Source: Bog-473 sp036268485 (GTDB lineage Bacteria > Actinomycetota > Acidimicrobiia > Acidimicrobiales > RAAP-2). Taken from it: 64,000 bases of DNA. Positions 1 to 8,277 of this stretch are shown here, in pieces; positions within the stretch are counted from its first letter, which is position 1; each line of letters begins with the position of its first letter. Position numbers and translations under genes: made by a program. The stretch lies in contig DATAUC010000007.1 of assembly GCA_036268485.1 (NCBI GenBank), positions 1-64,000 on the forward strand, written 5' to 3'. Below the pieces are notes generated by a model that was not told the origin of the DNA, did not search any database, and saw nothing but the letters and a program-made list of their open reading frames with translations.

Positions 1-2
1 AG

Positions 3-50
3 CTCGAAGCCCTCTCGGTGGCCGACTTCGAGACCTCCCGCAGCAAATAG
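3..50 (+). CDS. C-terminal tail of a gene entering from the left (partial)
   Basis: The frame starting at base 3 is open to a TAG at 48-50 and reads LEALSVADFETSRSK, with GC-rich third positions like the genes elsewhere in the window. It is probably the last 15 codons of a plus-strand gene that begins outside the window. The product cannot be identified. From 51 to 294 I see no gene or recognisable element on either strand. Confidence 0.3.
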   Translation, partial: LEALSVADFETSRSK

Positions 51-294
51 GACTTTCGCTGGGGCGATGGAGCGCCAATGCTGGGAAAGCCACGACGGAA
101 CTGCCAAGGTCTTCCAGTTCAACGACTTGTGTCGTTAACCCGCTTAAAAGCCCAGCTCAGAGGCATAATCGGGCTGGTGATCATCTGCCTTTGGTCATGG
201 CCGTGGCCGCTCGGATCGCCGATCCCAAACGACAACGAGATTGACGTTTGGGGCCCTGGGCACCGCTGGCAGTTGCCCATGAATGCCTCGCCGG

Positions 295-2139
295 TCATTG
301 GGCGGGCTGCGTTGGGGTCGATGGGCCGATCACTGCATTGCCGCGGACTACTGGAGCCTCAAAATCTGCAGCAGCGATGCAGGCTGACGCTCCTGCCGGA
401 ATTCTCAGTGACAAAGACGGATGGGCGATGGAGGTGGAGTCTGGGACGAGGAATTCCCCGCTGCCCTTGGCAAGCTTGACTGACGCTTCTGCGATTGTCG
501 TGGAAAACCCACTCGATCTTTTATAGCTCAGTCGAAGAAACCAATTGCCCGTTGGCACTGATGCACTCAATGGCACTGTCTCGGTCCAGGCCGTTGTCCT
601 TCTGCGAAAACAGAGCGTTGAATTCGGAGATAGTTCTCCAATGGCAGCCCTGCTGACCACATCTCTGGTGGCAGGAGTCAGAGTTCCACTGTCGCTCACG
701 ATGTATCCCTCTCCGCTCGTCGCATCTATCCGGAGATTGATCAGAACTCCTGCGGTCACCTGCACCCGATCGATGATCGGACCCAGGGCAAAGATTGGGA
801 CGATGGTGTTCCACACGAATGGATGGGAAACCTTCGTCTGTACCTGATTCCAAGATGTACTGAGGTGCTGTATATAGCTGCGGTTTAAAGCACCCTGCGA
901 TCTATCGGGGGTGGTCCACATTGAATCGATTCCAAAGGCACACAACACCAAGACTGCAGAGCCGAGCAGAATTACGATGCGGAAGTCTTCAAAGTGGGGG
1001 AGTCGTCGTGGCGTTACCTCGTGACTCGACGCAGCGAATCCGCTCCGAATAGGCAAGAAAGCCAAAAGCACGGTGATCGACAGAATGAATGGCTGAGCCG
1101 TCCAATACACCGTGTTGCCGGCGATCTGAGTTCCTTCGCTCGCTCGTCCAATTGCGGCGATCACGTCCAATACGGCGAATCCACTTCCAAACATGACCCA
1201 CGCCATCCACGCGTCTCTCCGTCGGTAGATGCTGGCGAACACAATCCCGAAGAAGAGGACCTGTCCAACAACCTCAAGAAATATTCGGGGGAGACCTTGG
1301 GAGACATTCGCATACGTGAATCCGAGCGCAGATGGGACGTAGCCTTGTGCCCATCCAGCTCCGAGGAAGTTGAGCGCCTGATCGATAGTTGGAAATGGAG
1401 AAAGCAGGTATTCGCCGGGATGAGCGCTGCGCCAGGCGACATTGAGAATGATCGGAACTGCGTAGCCGAACCAGATCCAGCCACGACGAACGAGGCCTCC
1501 CACTAACTCACGCCAATTGTGAAGGTCAATCAGATAGAACGCGGCGAACGTCACAAGCACGGCAGCAAAACTGGCGCTGGGATCGAAGAAGGCAATGCCA
1601 ACGGCAAAGCTGACTATCGAGACGGCCAGATGGCGCCGCTTCCCTGTTATCGCATGGCGTGCCAGACCGTCGAGAGCGAGCAGATCACAGGCCACCGCCG
1701 GCAAGCTGTTCAGTCCGGCGGTCCACCAGACGAGCGAGGTGGCGAGCACTCCAGAAAGCCCGGCTATTGCCATGAGCGGTATCAAGACCGGTCGCGGACC
1801 AACCAGAAGCTCCGCTAGGCGGTAAAAGAGAAACAGCACGATGGCATACAGCAAGACGGTTATGAAGACGGCTGGCCAGCGCGGAACTGGATGAAGTGAA
1901 GCAAGGGCGGAAAATCCGAACTCGAATCCTGGCACCAAGCTGCCAAATACCGAATGAGTGAGTTGTGCTTCGCTAAATCCACCCTTTCTGCCACTGAGAA
2001 GGAGGAGGTAGTCGTCTCTCAGGTAGCCCGAGGACATCACCAAGATGGTTACGAAGGCGGTCTGGATAGCTCCGACACACAGCGCGACCATCCGGATCTT
2101 TGACTTGGGCCATGACTGGATGGCGGAGATCGTTAGCAA
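295..2139 (-). CDS. polytopic membrane protein, function unknown
   Basis: Protein of 614 residues. The N-terminal two thirds contain roughly ten hydrophobic segments, the first at about residues 15-40, separated by short loops. This layout resembles bacterial multi-pass glycosyltransferase-like or O-antigen-type membrane proteins, but I see no diagnostic motif. The last 180 residues are soluble, rich in Ser/Thr and beta-strand-like, and contain an isolated Cys in the LCFRR and ACIAA segments; they are probably extracytoplasmic. Start ATG at 2139. Its GC content, about 55 % by eye, is clearly lower than that of the rest of the window, suggesting a different history. It stands alone. The 194 bp between it and the next gene contain nothing I recognise. 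Confidence 0.7.
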   Translation of the reverse strand: MLTISAIQSWPKSKIRMVALCVGAIQTAFVTILVMSSGYLRDDYLLLLSGRKGGFSEAQLTHSVFGSLVPGFEFGFSALASLHPVPRWPAVFITVLLYAIVLFLFYRLAELLVGPRPVLIPLMAIAGLSGVLATSLVWWTAGLNSLPAVACDLLALDGLARHAITGKRRHLAVSIVSFAVGIAFFDPSASFAAVLVTFAAFYLIDLHNWRELVGGLVRRGWIWFGYAVPIILNVAWRSAHPGEYLLSPFPTIDQALNFLGAGWAQGYVPSALGFTYANVSQGLPRIFLEVVGQVLFFGIVFASIYRRRDAWMAWVMFGSGFAVLDVIAAIGRASEGTQIAGNTVYWTAQPFILSITVLLAFLPIRSGFAASSHEVTPRRLPHFEDFRIVILLGSAVLVLCAFGIDSMWTTPDRSQGALNRSYIQHLSTSWNQVQTKVSHPFVWNTIVPIFALGPIIDRVQVTAGVLINLRIDATSGEGYIVSDSGTLTPATRDVVSRAAIGELSPNSTLCFRRRTTAWTETVPLSASVPTGNWFLRLSYKRSSGFSTTIAEASVKLAKGSGEFLVPDSTSIAHPSLSLRIPAGASACIAAADFEAPVVRGNAVIGPSTPTQPAQ

Positions 2140-2333
2140 CTGACTACCTCAGGCATTGCCCTTGGGGGCAGAGACGGCGAGAAGTCTGCTCATGCGTGAG
2201 TCTCTCATGAGGTGATCCATATGGCCGTCAGTTTGTCGTAATCAGCGAGCGATTCGGCTGATACCTGGTGTGCCGCAAAAGTGACTAAGTCGGCGCTTAC
2301 CTGACACTTCGGGTATGGATCGACCGCCCCGAA

Positions 2334-3137
2334 TTAGGACGAAACAACGACGATGGGTGTTCCAGCCGGGATTCTCCGTAGCTGCTCAAGGTCGCCCAAG
2401 TGCAGCCGAACGCACCCGTGACTGATTTGAGCCCCCGTAGTCCCGATGGCGTTGTCCTCGCCCAACGGTCCGTGGATGGCCATCAACGCGTCGCCTGAGC
2501 TCTCCCAATCCGAGATGGTGTTGGAGTGCGCGGAGGTGACCATGACGAACGGTCCATAGCGGGGGCTGGGCGGCGAGGCGAAGAAGGCAACGAAGAACTG
2601 TCCCGTTGGCGTCGGATCAACGGAGGTTCCTATGCCCGCCGGATAGGCGCCGTCCAGTCGCAGATGCTTGAAGACGATCAGTTGGCGGGTGGCCAGATCG
2701 ATCAGGATCTTGTACGGAGTAGAAGCGAACGTGACGTCGGTGTCCTTGACCCAGGCGGTCAAGCCGTTTGGACGCTGCGGTAGACGCACGTCCACCCACC
2801 CCGGGGCGGTCCCTATGACCGGTAACGCCGAGTTCTCTCCGTGCCAGGTCGGTTGAATTGTCATCGACCGCTTTGCTGCTCCGGGAGTGCCATAGCCGGG
2901 GATGACTGCGTGGACGTTCGCCACGAGGGTTGTTCCACGCGGTGCTTTTGTGTCGACCATCGGGTGCTCATGCGGCTGGGTGATCGCCGGGCGTTCTGCA
3001 GTGGCCGATGGCTCCGCACCGCCGGTCCCGAGCAGACGGGAGAGGAGGAGTGACCCCACCGTTACCCCTATGGCGATGGCCAGCAGTCGCTTGAGCATCG
3101 GAGCACGGGCGGGGTACACCTCGGATTCGTCGGCCAT
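2334..3137 (-). CDS. L,D-transpeptidase (YkuD domain), membrane-anchored
   Basis: Cross-links peptidoglycan through 3-3 bonds or attaches protein to it, outside the membrane. The C-terminal YkuD domain ends with the catalytic signature HGPLG, then SHGCVRLH with nucleophile Cys at about residue 242 and its His two residues before. The N-terminus has a single hydrophobic anchor (LLAIAIGVTVGSLLLSRLL) after a short cytoplasmic stretch, then a Pro/Thr-rich linker. A longer frame runs to 3176, but the ATG at 3137 has an AGGAGG-like ribosome binding site 7 bases upstream, so I prefer that start (267 residues). It follows the TIG-domain surface protein on the same strand by 46 bp, so the two may share a transcript. 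The family is confident; the substrate is not. Confidence 0.88.
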   Translation of the reverse strand: MADESEVYPARAPMLKRLLAIAIGVTVGSLLLSRLLGTGGAEPSATAERPAITQPHEHPMVDTKAPRGTTLVANVHAVIPGYGTPGAAKRSMTIQPTWHGENSALPVIGTAPGWVDVRLPQRPNGLTAWVKDTDVTFASTPYKILIDLATRQLIVFKHLRLDGAYPAGIGTSVDPTPTGQFFVAFFASPPSPRYGPFVMVTSAHSNTISDWESSGDALMAIHGPLGEDNAIGTTGAQISHGCVRLHLGDLEQLRRIPAGTPIVVVSS

Positions 3138-3183
3138 GGCAGCCTCCTGACTCCGCTGTGCCCCGCCCGCCTTCAATCTCCGA

Positions 3184-4263
3184 TCAGCCCGTTACCGACT
3201 GCGACGTGGCGGACACCGGAGCCACCGGAGCGGTGGGCACCGTGGACGAACCCACGTAGGTAAAGGTGTCGAACGTGGTGGTCGGGCTGGTCCCGTTGCA
3301 GTTGGTCACTGTCACGTCGACGGCTCCGGTGCCGGCAGGCGACGTCGCCGTCACCTGAGTCGGGCTGACCGTAGTCACACCAGTGGCAGGCACACCACCG
3401 AAGGAGACGCCCTTGACACAGTTGAAGCCAGTGCCGGCGATGGCCACAGTGGTGCCTCCCGCCGTCGGACCCGTGTTGGGTGTGACGCCGGTGACTGTGG
3501 GAGCGGCATTGATGTCCGGCCCGGTGGCGCCGCACTTACTCTCGGCCAGGGTGACGACACCGCCGCCGTCGAGGACGGAGGCCAAGGTGATCACGATGCC
3601 GTCAACCGTGATGCCGGTGGCACCGGCTGAGTTGGTGACGACCTGCTTATTGATCTCAATGCTGAGCAGCGGCGAGAGTGCCGAGGGCAGCGTGGGAAAT
3701 TGATTGAGCGCAGTGGTCACCGGAATGGGCGTGCCGCCGATCACCAGGTTGGCCACCGTCGTGCCACCCGTGGAACCGGTAGCGCTTGAGCTGCAGACCG
3801 TGTGAATGGCATCCACAGATAGCAGCGACGTAATCGAGACCGGCAGAATTCCCGCCGGTAGACCGGGCAGGGCCGAAAGAAGGGCCGGGTTGGCGATGTC
3901 AGCGCTGCTGTTGACCACCTCAGACGCCAAGGTTGGGTTGGTCGCCGACGTCGTCTCCGTGGCCACTCCGGCGGTAATCACCGGATTGGTTGGGATAGTG
4001 ATGAGGCTGTTGGTTTGCGCCGTGCCGTCGGCCGGCAGCGTTACGGTCGGCGTGGGCGGCACCACGCTGGCGCCGAGAAGGCTGAGGCTGAGGCCGAAAG
4101 CCGATCCGGACACTGCATCAGGCCCACCGGCTGCTGTGGCCGTGGACGAGCCCAGCAAGGCAAACGAACCAAAGGTCGCTCCTGCGGCTACCGCGACAGC
4201 GGCTACCGCGTAGCCGAGTTGGCGTGGACGGCGCGCCGTGACGCGCCCGGTCAAGTTTTTCAT
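3184..4263 (-). CDS. secreted TIG/IPT-domain surface protein
   Basis: Protein of 359 residues. The N-terminus is a signal sequence or anchor: a basic stretch (TARRPRQLG), then a hydrophobic core ending in ATAAG. The middle region is Ala/Thr/Val-rich and beta-type, with a PPTPTVTLPADG segment similar to that in actinobacterial choice-of-anchor surface proteins (recalled resemblance, not tested). A TIG/IPT immunoglobulin-like domain lies at about residues 255-335, with the typical PTVTGVTPNTGPTAGGT opening and VSPTQVTATSPAG. The C-terminus is a Val/Ala/Pro/Ser tail. Three Cys residues may form disulfides. An upstream in-frame ATG exists at 4356, but the ATG at 4263 has a GGGGGAA ribosome binding site and places the signal sequence correctly. 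Probably a cell-wall-associated structural or adhesive protein. Confidence 0.75.
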   Translation of the reverse strand: MKNLTGRVTARRPRQLGYAVAAVAVAAGATFGSFALLGSSTATAAGGPDAVSGSAFGLSLSLLGASVVPPTPTVTLPADGTAQTNSLITIPTNPVITAGVATETTSATNPTLASEVVNSSADIANPALLSALPGLPAGILPVSITSLLSVDAIHTVCSSSATGSTGGTTVANLVIGGTPIPVTTALNQFPTLPSALSPLLSIEINKQVVTNSAGATGITVDGIVITLASVLDGGGVVTLAESKCGATGPDINAAPTVTGVTPNTGPTAGGTTVAIAGTGFNCVKGVSFGGVPATGVTTVSPTQVTATSPAGTGAVDVTVTNCNGTSPTTTFDTFTYVGSSTVPTAPVAPVSATSQSVTG

Positions 4264-4347
4264 AAGTTCCCCCGTTACGTTGCGGTAAAGCTTGCTCACC
4301 TCCGAATCGGGCACATGCGTGCAGGATGCCGGATGCTCACAAGAATC

Positions 4348-4414
4348 CAGCTCCACGGTAAGCCCATAGGAGCGGATTGGCTATGGGCCATACGGCCTAT
4401 TTGCGATGGAGCTG
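4348..4414. repeat. nested perfect inverted repeats (67-base cruciform or hairpin)
   Basis: An outer pair, CAGCTCCA (4348-4355) and TGGAGCTG (4407-4414), encloses an inner pair, GCCCATAG (4362-4369) and CTATGGGC (4381-4388); each arm is 8 of 8. A further short GGCC-atac-GGCC lies between them. The element sits between the stop of the DHA2 transporter gene and the start of the TIG protein gene, both on the minus strand, so it could end the transporter transcript or fold in the leader of the TIG gene. There is no T-run, so a classical intrinsic terminator is not supported. Confidence 0.6.
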
Positions 4415-4550
4415 CAGCGCCTTGCCGCCCTTGCTGGGTACTCAATCAGCGACGTCAGACCCAATGGGAGATGGCGTGCTCGTGGTCGCCGTTGGGATGG
4501 GCGGCGACGGTGGCCTCTCTATAGCCCAGCTGACGCCATTACACCTTGGG

Positions 4551-6014
4551 TCAAGTCTGTGGCTCGCGGGCATGCATCGGCAGCTTGAAGAGGAGTAGGA
4601 ACGTGATGGCCAGTGGCACCAGACACGCCCAGGCGGTGATGGCCAATGCGTGCGTTGGGAGATGCACGTCGAACGCCGAGAAGAAGATTGTGCCCAGTAC
4701 GGCGACGCCAAGCGCGCTGGATAGTTGCTGGACGGCCTCGAGGACGCCGGAGGCAGAGCCGACTTCGTCCATGCTGACTCCGGCCAGGATGAAGTCGAAC
4801 AGCTGGCCGATGCTCGAACCCGCACCGAATCCGATCAGAAACAGGCCGGGGGCCAGACCCAGCGTCGAGACCGTGCCGGCACCGGTCACGGTGAGGGCCA
4901 GTACGACGGTGCCGGCGGCAACGATCACGACGCCGAAGTGGAGCAGGTGGCGGCCGAATCGCTTCACCAGCGCGAACCCGGCCCCCATGCCGGCGATCAT
5001 GCCAATGACCATTGCCATCAGAGTCAGTCCGGCGTGGATCGGGGAGAAGTGTTCGCCGAGCTGGGCGAACAGCGACACGCAGAGCAGCAGGCCTCCAAAG
5101 GCGCCAAAGAAGGCGAGGGCCACGAGAATGCCGCTCGTGTAGGTGCGGTTGGCCAACAGACCGGGCTCGATCAGCGGATCGCCCCGAAGGTGGCGCTCCC
5201 ACAGTACGAACACGACGAGAAGCGACGCTCCAGCCGCCAGCGACACAAAGGTCCAAGCTGGCCATCCGTCGGCGCGACCTTGAATCAGGGGGTAAATGAT
5301 CGCGGTAAGCGCAACGCCGATCAGGGCCATCCCACCGAAGTCAAGGCGGATCCCCGGGTGGGGGATGGTCCGAGGCAGGACCCGGACCGCTCCGGCGAAC
5401 GCGGCGACGCCGATTGGGATGTTGATGAGGAATACCAGTCGCCAGCCGATCCCCCACATGTTGGCCTCAATCAGGGCACCCGCCACGATCGGCGCCGCCA
5501 GGATGGAGAGTCCCATCACTGGCCCAAAGGCGCCGAACACCTTGGTCATCTCGTCTTCCTCGAAGACTTCCTTCAGCATCCCGAAACCCTGGGGGATCAT
5601 CAGCGCGCCGAACGAACCCTGCAGCACACGGAAAGCGATCAGCACCCCCGGCGAGGAGGCGACCGCGCAGGCCGCAGACATCACAGTAAAGCCGGCGGAG
5701 CCGATAAGGAACAGCTGGCGGCGGCCGAACATGTCGCCCAGTCGGGCGCCAGTAATAAGGAACACCGCGAATGCAAGCGTGTAGCCGGCGGGCAGCCACT
5801 GCAATGTGGAGGCGCTGCCGCCCAACGCAGCCCGAATGGAAGGGCCGGCGACGTTGACGATCGTCGCGTCCATGAGATCCATGATGTTGGCGGCGATCAC
5901 CACTGCGAAAACGAACCAGCGCAACGGGTTGCGGACGACGGGCTGGGCTCCGCCCGGGGGCTTCACCGGCCCTTCGGCCCGACCCACCGTTCCTGTGTTC
6001 GCTCCTGTAGCCAT
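4551..6014 (-). CDS. DHA2-family MFS drug exporter (14 TM)
   Basis: Integral membrane proton antiporter of 487 residues, the usual size for the 14-helix DHA2 (EmrB/QacA-like) group. Visible motifs are the first-helix DLMDATIVNVAGPSI segment, LQWLPAGYTLAFA in helix 2, GARLGDMFGRRQLFL (motif A) in loop 2-3, and the motif C-like GPVMGLSILAAPIVAGAL. Start ATG at 6014 has AGGAGT upstream. It is divergent from the TetR gene at 6081. The 66-bp shared intergenic region carries two near-identical operator copies, so it is very probably repressed by that TetR and induced by its substrate. The substrate is unknown. Confidence 0.9.
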   Translation of the reverse strand: MATGANTGTVGRAEGPVKPPGGAQPVVRNPLRWFVFAVVIAANIMDLMDATIVNVAGPSIRAALGGSASTLQWLPAGYTLAFAVFLITGARLGDMFGRRQLFLIGSAGFTVMSAACAVASSPGVLIAFRVLQGSFGALMIPQGFGMLKEVFEEDEMTKVFGAFGPVMGLSILAAPIVAGALIEANMWGIGWRLVFLINIPIGVAAFAGAVRVLPRTIPHPGIRLDFGGMALIGVALTAIIYPLIQGRADGWPAWTFVSLAAGASLLVVFVLWERHLRGDPLIEPGLLANRTYTSGILVALAFFGAFGGLLLCVSLFAQLGEHFSPIHAGLTLMAMVIGMIAGMGAGFALVKRFGRHLLHFGVVIVAAGTVVLALTVTGAGTVSTLGLAPGLFLIGFGAGSSIGQLFDFILAGVSMDEVGSASGVLEAVQQLSSALGVAVLGTIFFSAFDVHLPTHALAITAWACLVPLAITFLLLFKLPMHAREPQT

Positions 6015-6026
6015 GTGCCACTCCTA

Positions 6027-6080
6027 ACTGAGTACGACGTTCGCAGTAGTGACCATACCAGACTGAGTACACTGTTCGCA
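6027..6080. promoter_or_regulatory. duplicated TetR operator between DHA2 exporter and tetR
   Basis: Two copies of a 19-base element lie 35 bp apart: ACTGAGTACgacGTTCGCA (6027-6045) and ACTGAGTACactGTTCGCA (6062-6080). Each contains the imperfect palindrome GAGTAC-N3-GTTCGC. The left copy touches the ribosome binding site of the exporter gene; the right copy abuts the regulator start codon at 6081. The arrangement fits a TetR repressor controlling both its own gene and the exporter. Binding is inferred, not shown. Confidence 0.7.
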
Positions 6081-6806
6081 ATGGCTACGAGCGGTGGAAC
6101 CATCTGGGACCGGCCCGAACGGGCGGGACGCGGACCGGCCCCCTCGCACTCACGCGAGGAGATCACCGCAGCTGCCGTGACGTTGGCTGACACGCGAGGC
6201 ATAGAAGCAGTCTCCATGCGAGCGCTGGCGGTCCAGCTCGGGGTCGGGGCGGCATCGCTCTACCGCTACGTCGCCCGCAAGGACGAACTGATCGAGCTGA
6301 TGGTCGACGCGGTGATGGGCCACGACCTGCAGTTCGAGATCTCCGGGGATTGGCGCCGGGATCTGCGCTCGTTCGCGCACGGACTTCGGGCGATGATCCT
6401 GCGTCACCCCTGGATGGCCGTTCCCAGTGCCGGTCTGCGCAATTTCGGACCCAGCACGGCTCAGGTTTACGAGCAGGTGCTCGGCACGATTGACGGTCTC
6501 GGTCTTGAGATCGACGAGATGCTTGTCATGGTCGAAACGCTCGATGCCTTCGTTCGAGGCCGCGTCTTCGAGGAACTCTCCGAGCAAGAGGCTGTCCGTC
6601 GCTCCGGCCTCGACCGGGAGCAATGGATGCAGACCCAGTTTCCCTACATCCAGAGCCTGATCGACAGCGGTCGCTATCCGCTGCTCACGCGCGTTGTCTT
6701 CGACGCCGAGACACCACACGACCCCGATCGCCTCAAACACGGCTTTGACATGGGTCTCGAGCGAGTGCTCGATGGCTTGGCATTCATGCTCACGACGGCT
6801 TCTTAA
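6081..6806 (+). CDS. TetR-family transcriptional repressor
   Basis: Protein of 241 residues. The N-terminal helix-turn-helix covers residues 20-70, with the typical EEITAAAVTLADTRGIEAVSMRALAVQLGVGAASLYRYVARKDEL pattern, written here in parts: EITAAAV, VSMRALA, LGVGAASLYRYV. The C-terminal domain is all-helical and resembles the TetR_C group of tetracycline-type regulators. The frame is open upstream into antisense of the exporter gene, but homology begins at the ATG at 6081, directly after the second operator copy; no ribosome binding site is visible, so the message may be leaderless. It probably represses the divergent DHA2 gene and itself. Confidence 0.88.
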   Translation: MATSGGTIWDRPERAGRGPAPSHSREEITAAAVTLADTRGIEAVSMRALAVQLGVGAASLYRYVARKDELIELMVDAVMGHDLQFEISGDWRRDLRSFAHGLRAMILRHPWMAVPSAGLRNFGPSTAQVYEQVLGTIDGLGLEIDEMLVMVETLDAFVRGRVFEELSEQEAVRRSGLDREQWMQTQFPYIQSLIDSGRYPLLTRVVFDAETPHDPDRLKHGFDMGLERVLDGLAFMLTTAS

Positions 6807-6831
6807 GTTCAAACTGAATCTTTAGCGACAT

Positions 6832-6855
6832 GGCCTCGCCTCGCTGGTCGAGGCC
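6832..6855 (+). terminator. possible hairpin terminator after tetR
   Basis: GGCCTCG (6832-6838) and CGAGGCC (6849-6855) form a perfect 7-bp stem with a 10-base loop, 26 bases after the TetR stop codon. There is no T-run; such stems act as terminators in some actinobacteria, but this is inference. Confidence 0.35.
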
Positions 6856-6924
6856 GTAGGCGGGGCTGCTGAGCCAGGCTCAAGCGGGCTGTTATGAATG
6901 ACGGTGAGCGATAGGGAGACATCC

Positions 6925-7608
6925 ATGACCGTCACACTCATCACCGGTGCGAACAAAGGGCTGGGTTATGAGACCGCTCGCCAGTTGATCGAACACGGAC
7001 ACACCGTTTACGTCGGGGCCCGGAATATCGAACGCGGCGAGGCGGCCGCGGCTGAACTCGGGTGCCGGTATGTGCGGCTCGACGTGGCCGAGGACGCGTC
7101 CGTTGTGGCGGCATTGGGTGTGATTGCCGAACGTGAAGAACACCTGGACGTTCTCATCAACAACGCCGGCATCAGTACTCAGGAAGTCAGTGGCCCGGTT
7201 GCGCTCGAAGTATTCGATACCAATGTCATCGGTATCATTCGGGTCACTCAGGCCGCACTTCCGCTGCTTGAAATGTCCGAGAATCCAGTCGTGGTCAACG
7301 TTTCGAGCGCTCTGGGTTCTTTCTGGGCCGTGACCAACCCGGAGCGGCGACAGTTTCACTTTCCTTCCGTTGTCTACGGATCGAGCAAGGCGGCCGTCTC
7401 CATGCTCACCGTCCAGTACGCCAAGGCGATTCCGCACATCAAGTTCAATGCGGTCGAGCCCGGCTTCACGGCCACCGAACTCACACCCTTCAGCGGAGCC
7501 GGGCAGCCGGTCGAAAAGGGGGCCGGGGTGATCGTTCGGATGGCCGTCATCGGCCAGGACGGACCCACCGGCACCTTTGTCGAGGAAGACGGCCCACTCG
7601 CCTGGTAG
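6925..7608 (+). CDS. short-chain dehydrogenase/reductase (classical SDR)
   Basis: NAD(P)-dependent oxidoreductase of 227 residues, cytoplasmic. It carries the dinucleotide-binding TGANKGLG near the N-terminus, NNAG in the middle, Ser in VNVSSALG and the catalytic YGSSK tetrad segment. An ATG at 6898 is in frame, but the ATG at 6925 follows AGGGAGA and fits the family start. It stands immediately upstream of the PadR gene on the same strand but is separated by the PadR operator, so co-regulation is possible only by read-through. Substrate unknown; similar SDRs often reduce carbonyls. Confidence 0.88.
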   Translation: MTVTLITGANKGLGYETARQLIEHGHTVYVGARNIERGEAAAAELGCRYVRLDVAEDASVVAALGVIAEREEHLDVLINNAGISTQEVSGPVALEVFDTNVIGIIRVTQAALPLLEMSENPVVVNVSSALGSFWAVTNPERRQFHFPSVVYGSSKAAVSMLTVQYAKAIPHIKFNAVEPGFTATELTPFSGAGQPVEKGAGVIVRMAVIGQDGPTGTFVEEDGPLAW

Positions 7609-7657
7609 CCCCTCAGATGTAGCCCGGAAAGGGATCTAGACAGCGGAGATTTTATCA

Positions 7658-7680
7658 AGTACCATACTGAGTATGCTACT
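7658..7680. promoter_or_regulatory. PadR operator palindrome upstream of the padR/ABC operon
   Basis: CATACT-g-AGTATG (7663-7675) is a perfect odd palindrome. It extends to AGTAcCATACTgAGTATGcTACT (stated in parts: AGTAc left arm, cTACT right arm), with one mismatched pair over 23 bases. It lies 15 bases before the GTG start of the PadR gene. PadR repressors commonly bind such palindromes in their own promoters, so autoregulation of the padR-ABC exporter operon is likely. Confidence 0.65.
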
Positions 7681-7695
7681 ACTCTGGATACCACG

Positions 7696-8277
7696 GTGAG
7701 CGTCCGCCACGCACTGCTGGCGTTGCTCAGTGAAGGCCCGAAATATGGCCTCCAACTGCGGCAAGAGTTCGAGGCAAGGACCGGAGAGGTCTGGCCACTC
7801 AATGTCGGACAGGTCTACACAACCCTGCAGCGCCTGGAGCGCGACGGGATGGTTGAAGCCGATGACGATGCGGAGGATGGTCCCCAAAAAGGGTTCCGTC
7901 TGACCGAGCAGGGCGCAGTCGAGCTGGCGTTGTGGCTCCGCACGCCGCCCGACCTCAGCTCACCGCCGCGAGATGAGCTGGTCATAAAAGTCATGGTGGC
8001 GCTCCGCATGCCCGATACCGACGTTCACGAAGTGATTCAGGTGCATCGGCGCTACCTGGTCGAGCTCATGCAGCAATGGACCCGCCTCAAGGAGGACGAA
8101 GCGGGATTCGACCTCGGGTTTGCGCTTGTCGTCGACGCGGAACTCTTCCGACTCGACGCTCTGGTGCGTTGGCTGGACACGGCCGAAGGTCGGATCAAGC
8201 GGGCGGCGTCCGAGCCGCTCCGACCCGAAGCCTTCCCGATGCCGAGAGTCCGACGGAGAATAGGAGTGCAGTCATGA
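7696..8277 (+). CDS. PadR-family transcriptional regulator
   Basis: Protein of 193 residues. The N-terminal winged helix has the PadR hallmarks ALLALLSEGPKYGLQLRQEFE and VGQVYTTLQRLERDGMV; a helical C-terminal dimerisation domain (Vir_C-like) follows. The start is GTG at 7696, 15 bases after the palindromic operator, with no clear ribosome binding site. Its stop codon overlaps the ATG of the ABC ATPase gene (ATGA), and the exporter genes follow directly, so it very probably senses a toxic ligand and derepresses the exporter, as PadR/LmrR-type systems do. Confidence 0.9.
   Translation: MSVRHALLALLSEGPKYGLQLRQEFEARTGEVWPLNVGQVYTTLQRLERDGMVEADDDAEDGPQKGFRLTEQGAVELALWLRTPPDLSSPPRDELVIKVMVALRMPDTDVHEVIQVHRRYLVELMQQWTRLKEDEAGFDLGFALVVDAELFRLDALVRWLDTAEGRIKRAASEPLRPEAFPMPRVRRRIGVQS

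Noticed and set aside
4725..6080. Open plus-strand frame extending the TetR gene far upstream
   Set aside because: It lies antisense to the DHA2 exporter and reads as low-complexity charged sequence. The TetR homology starts at 6081.
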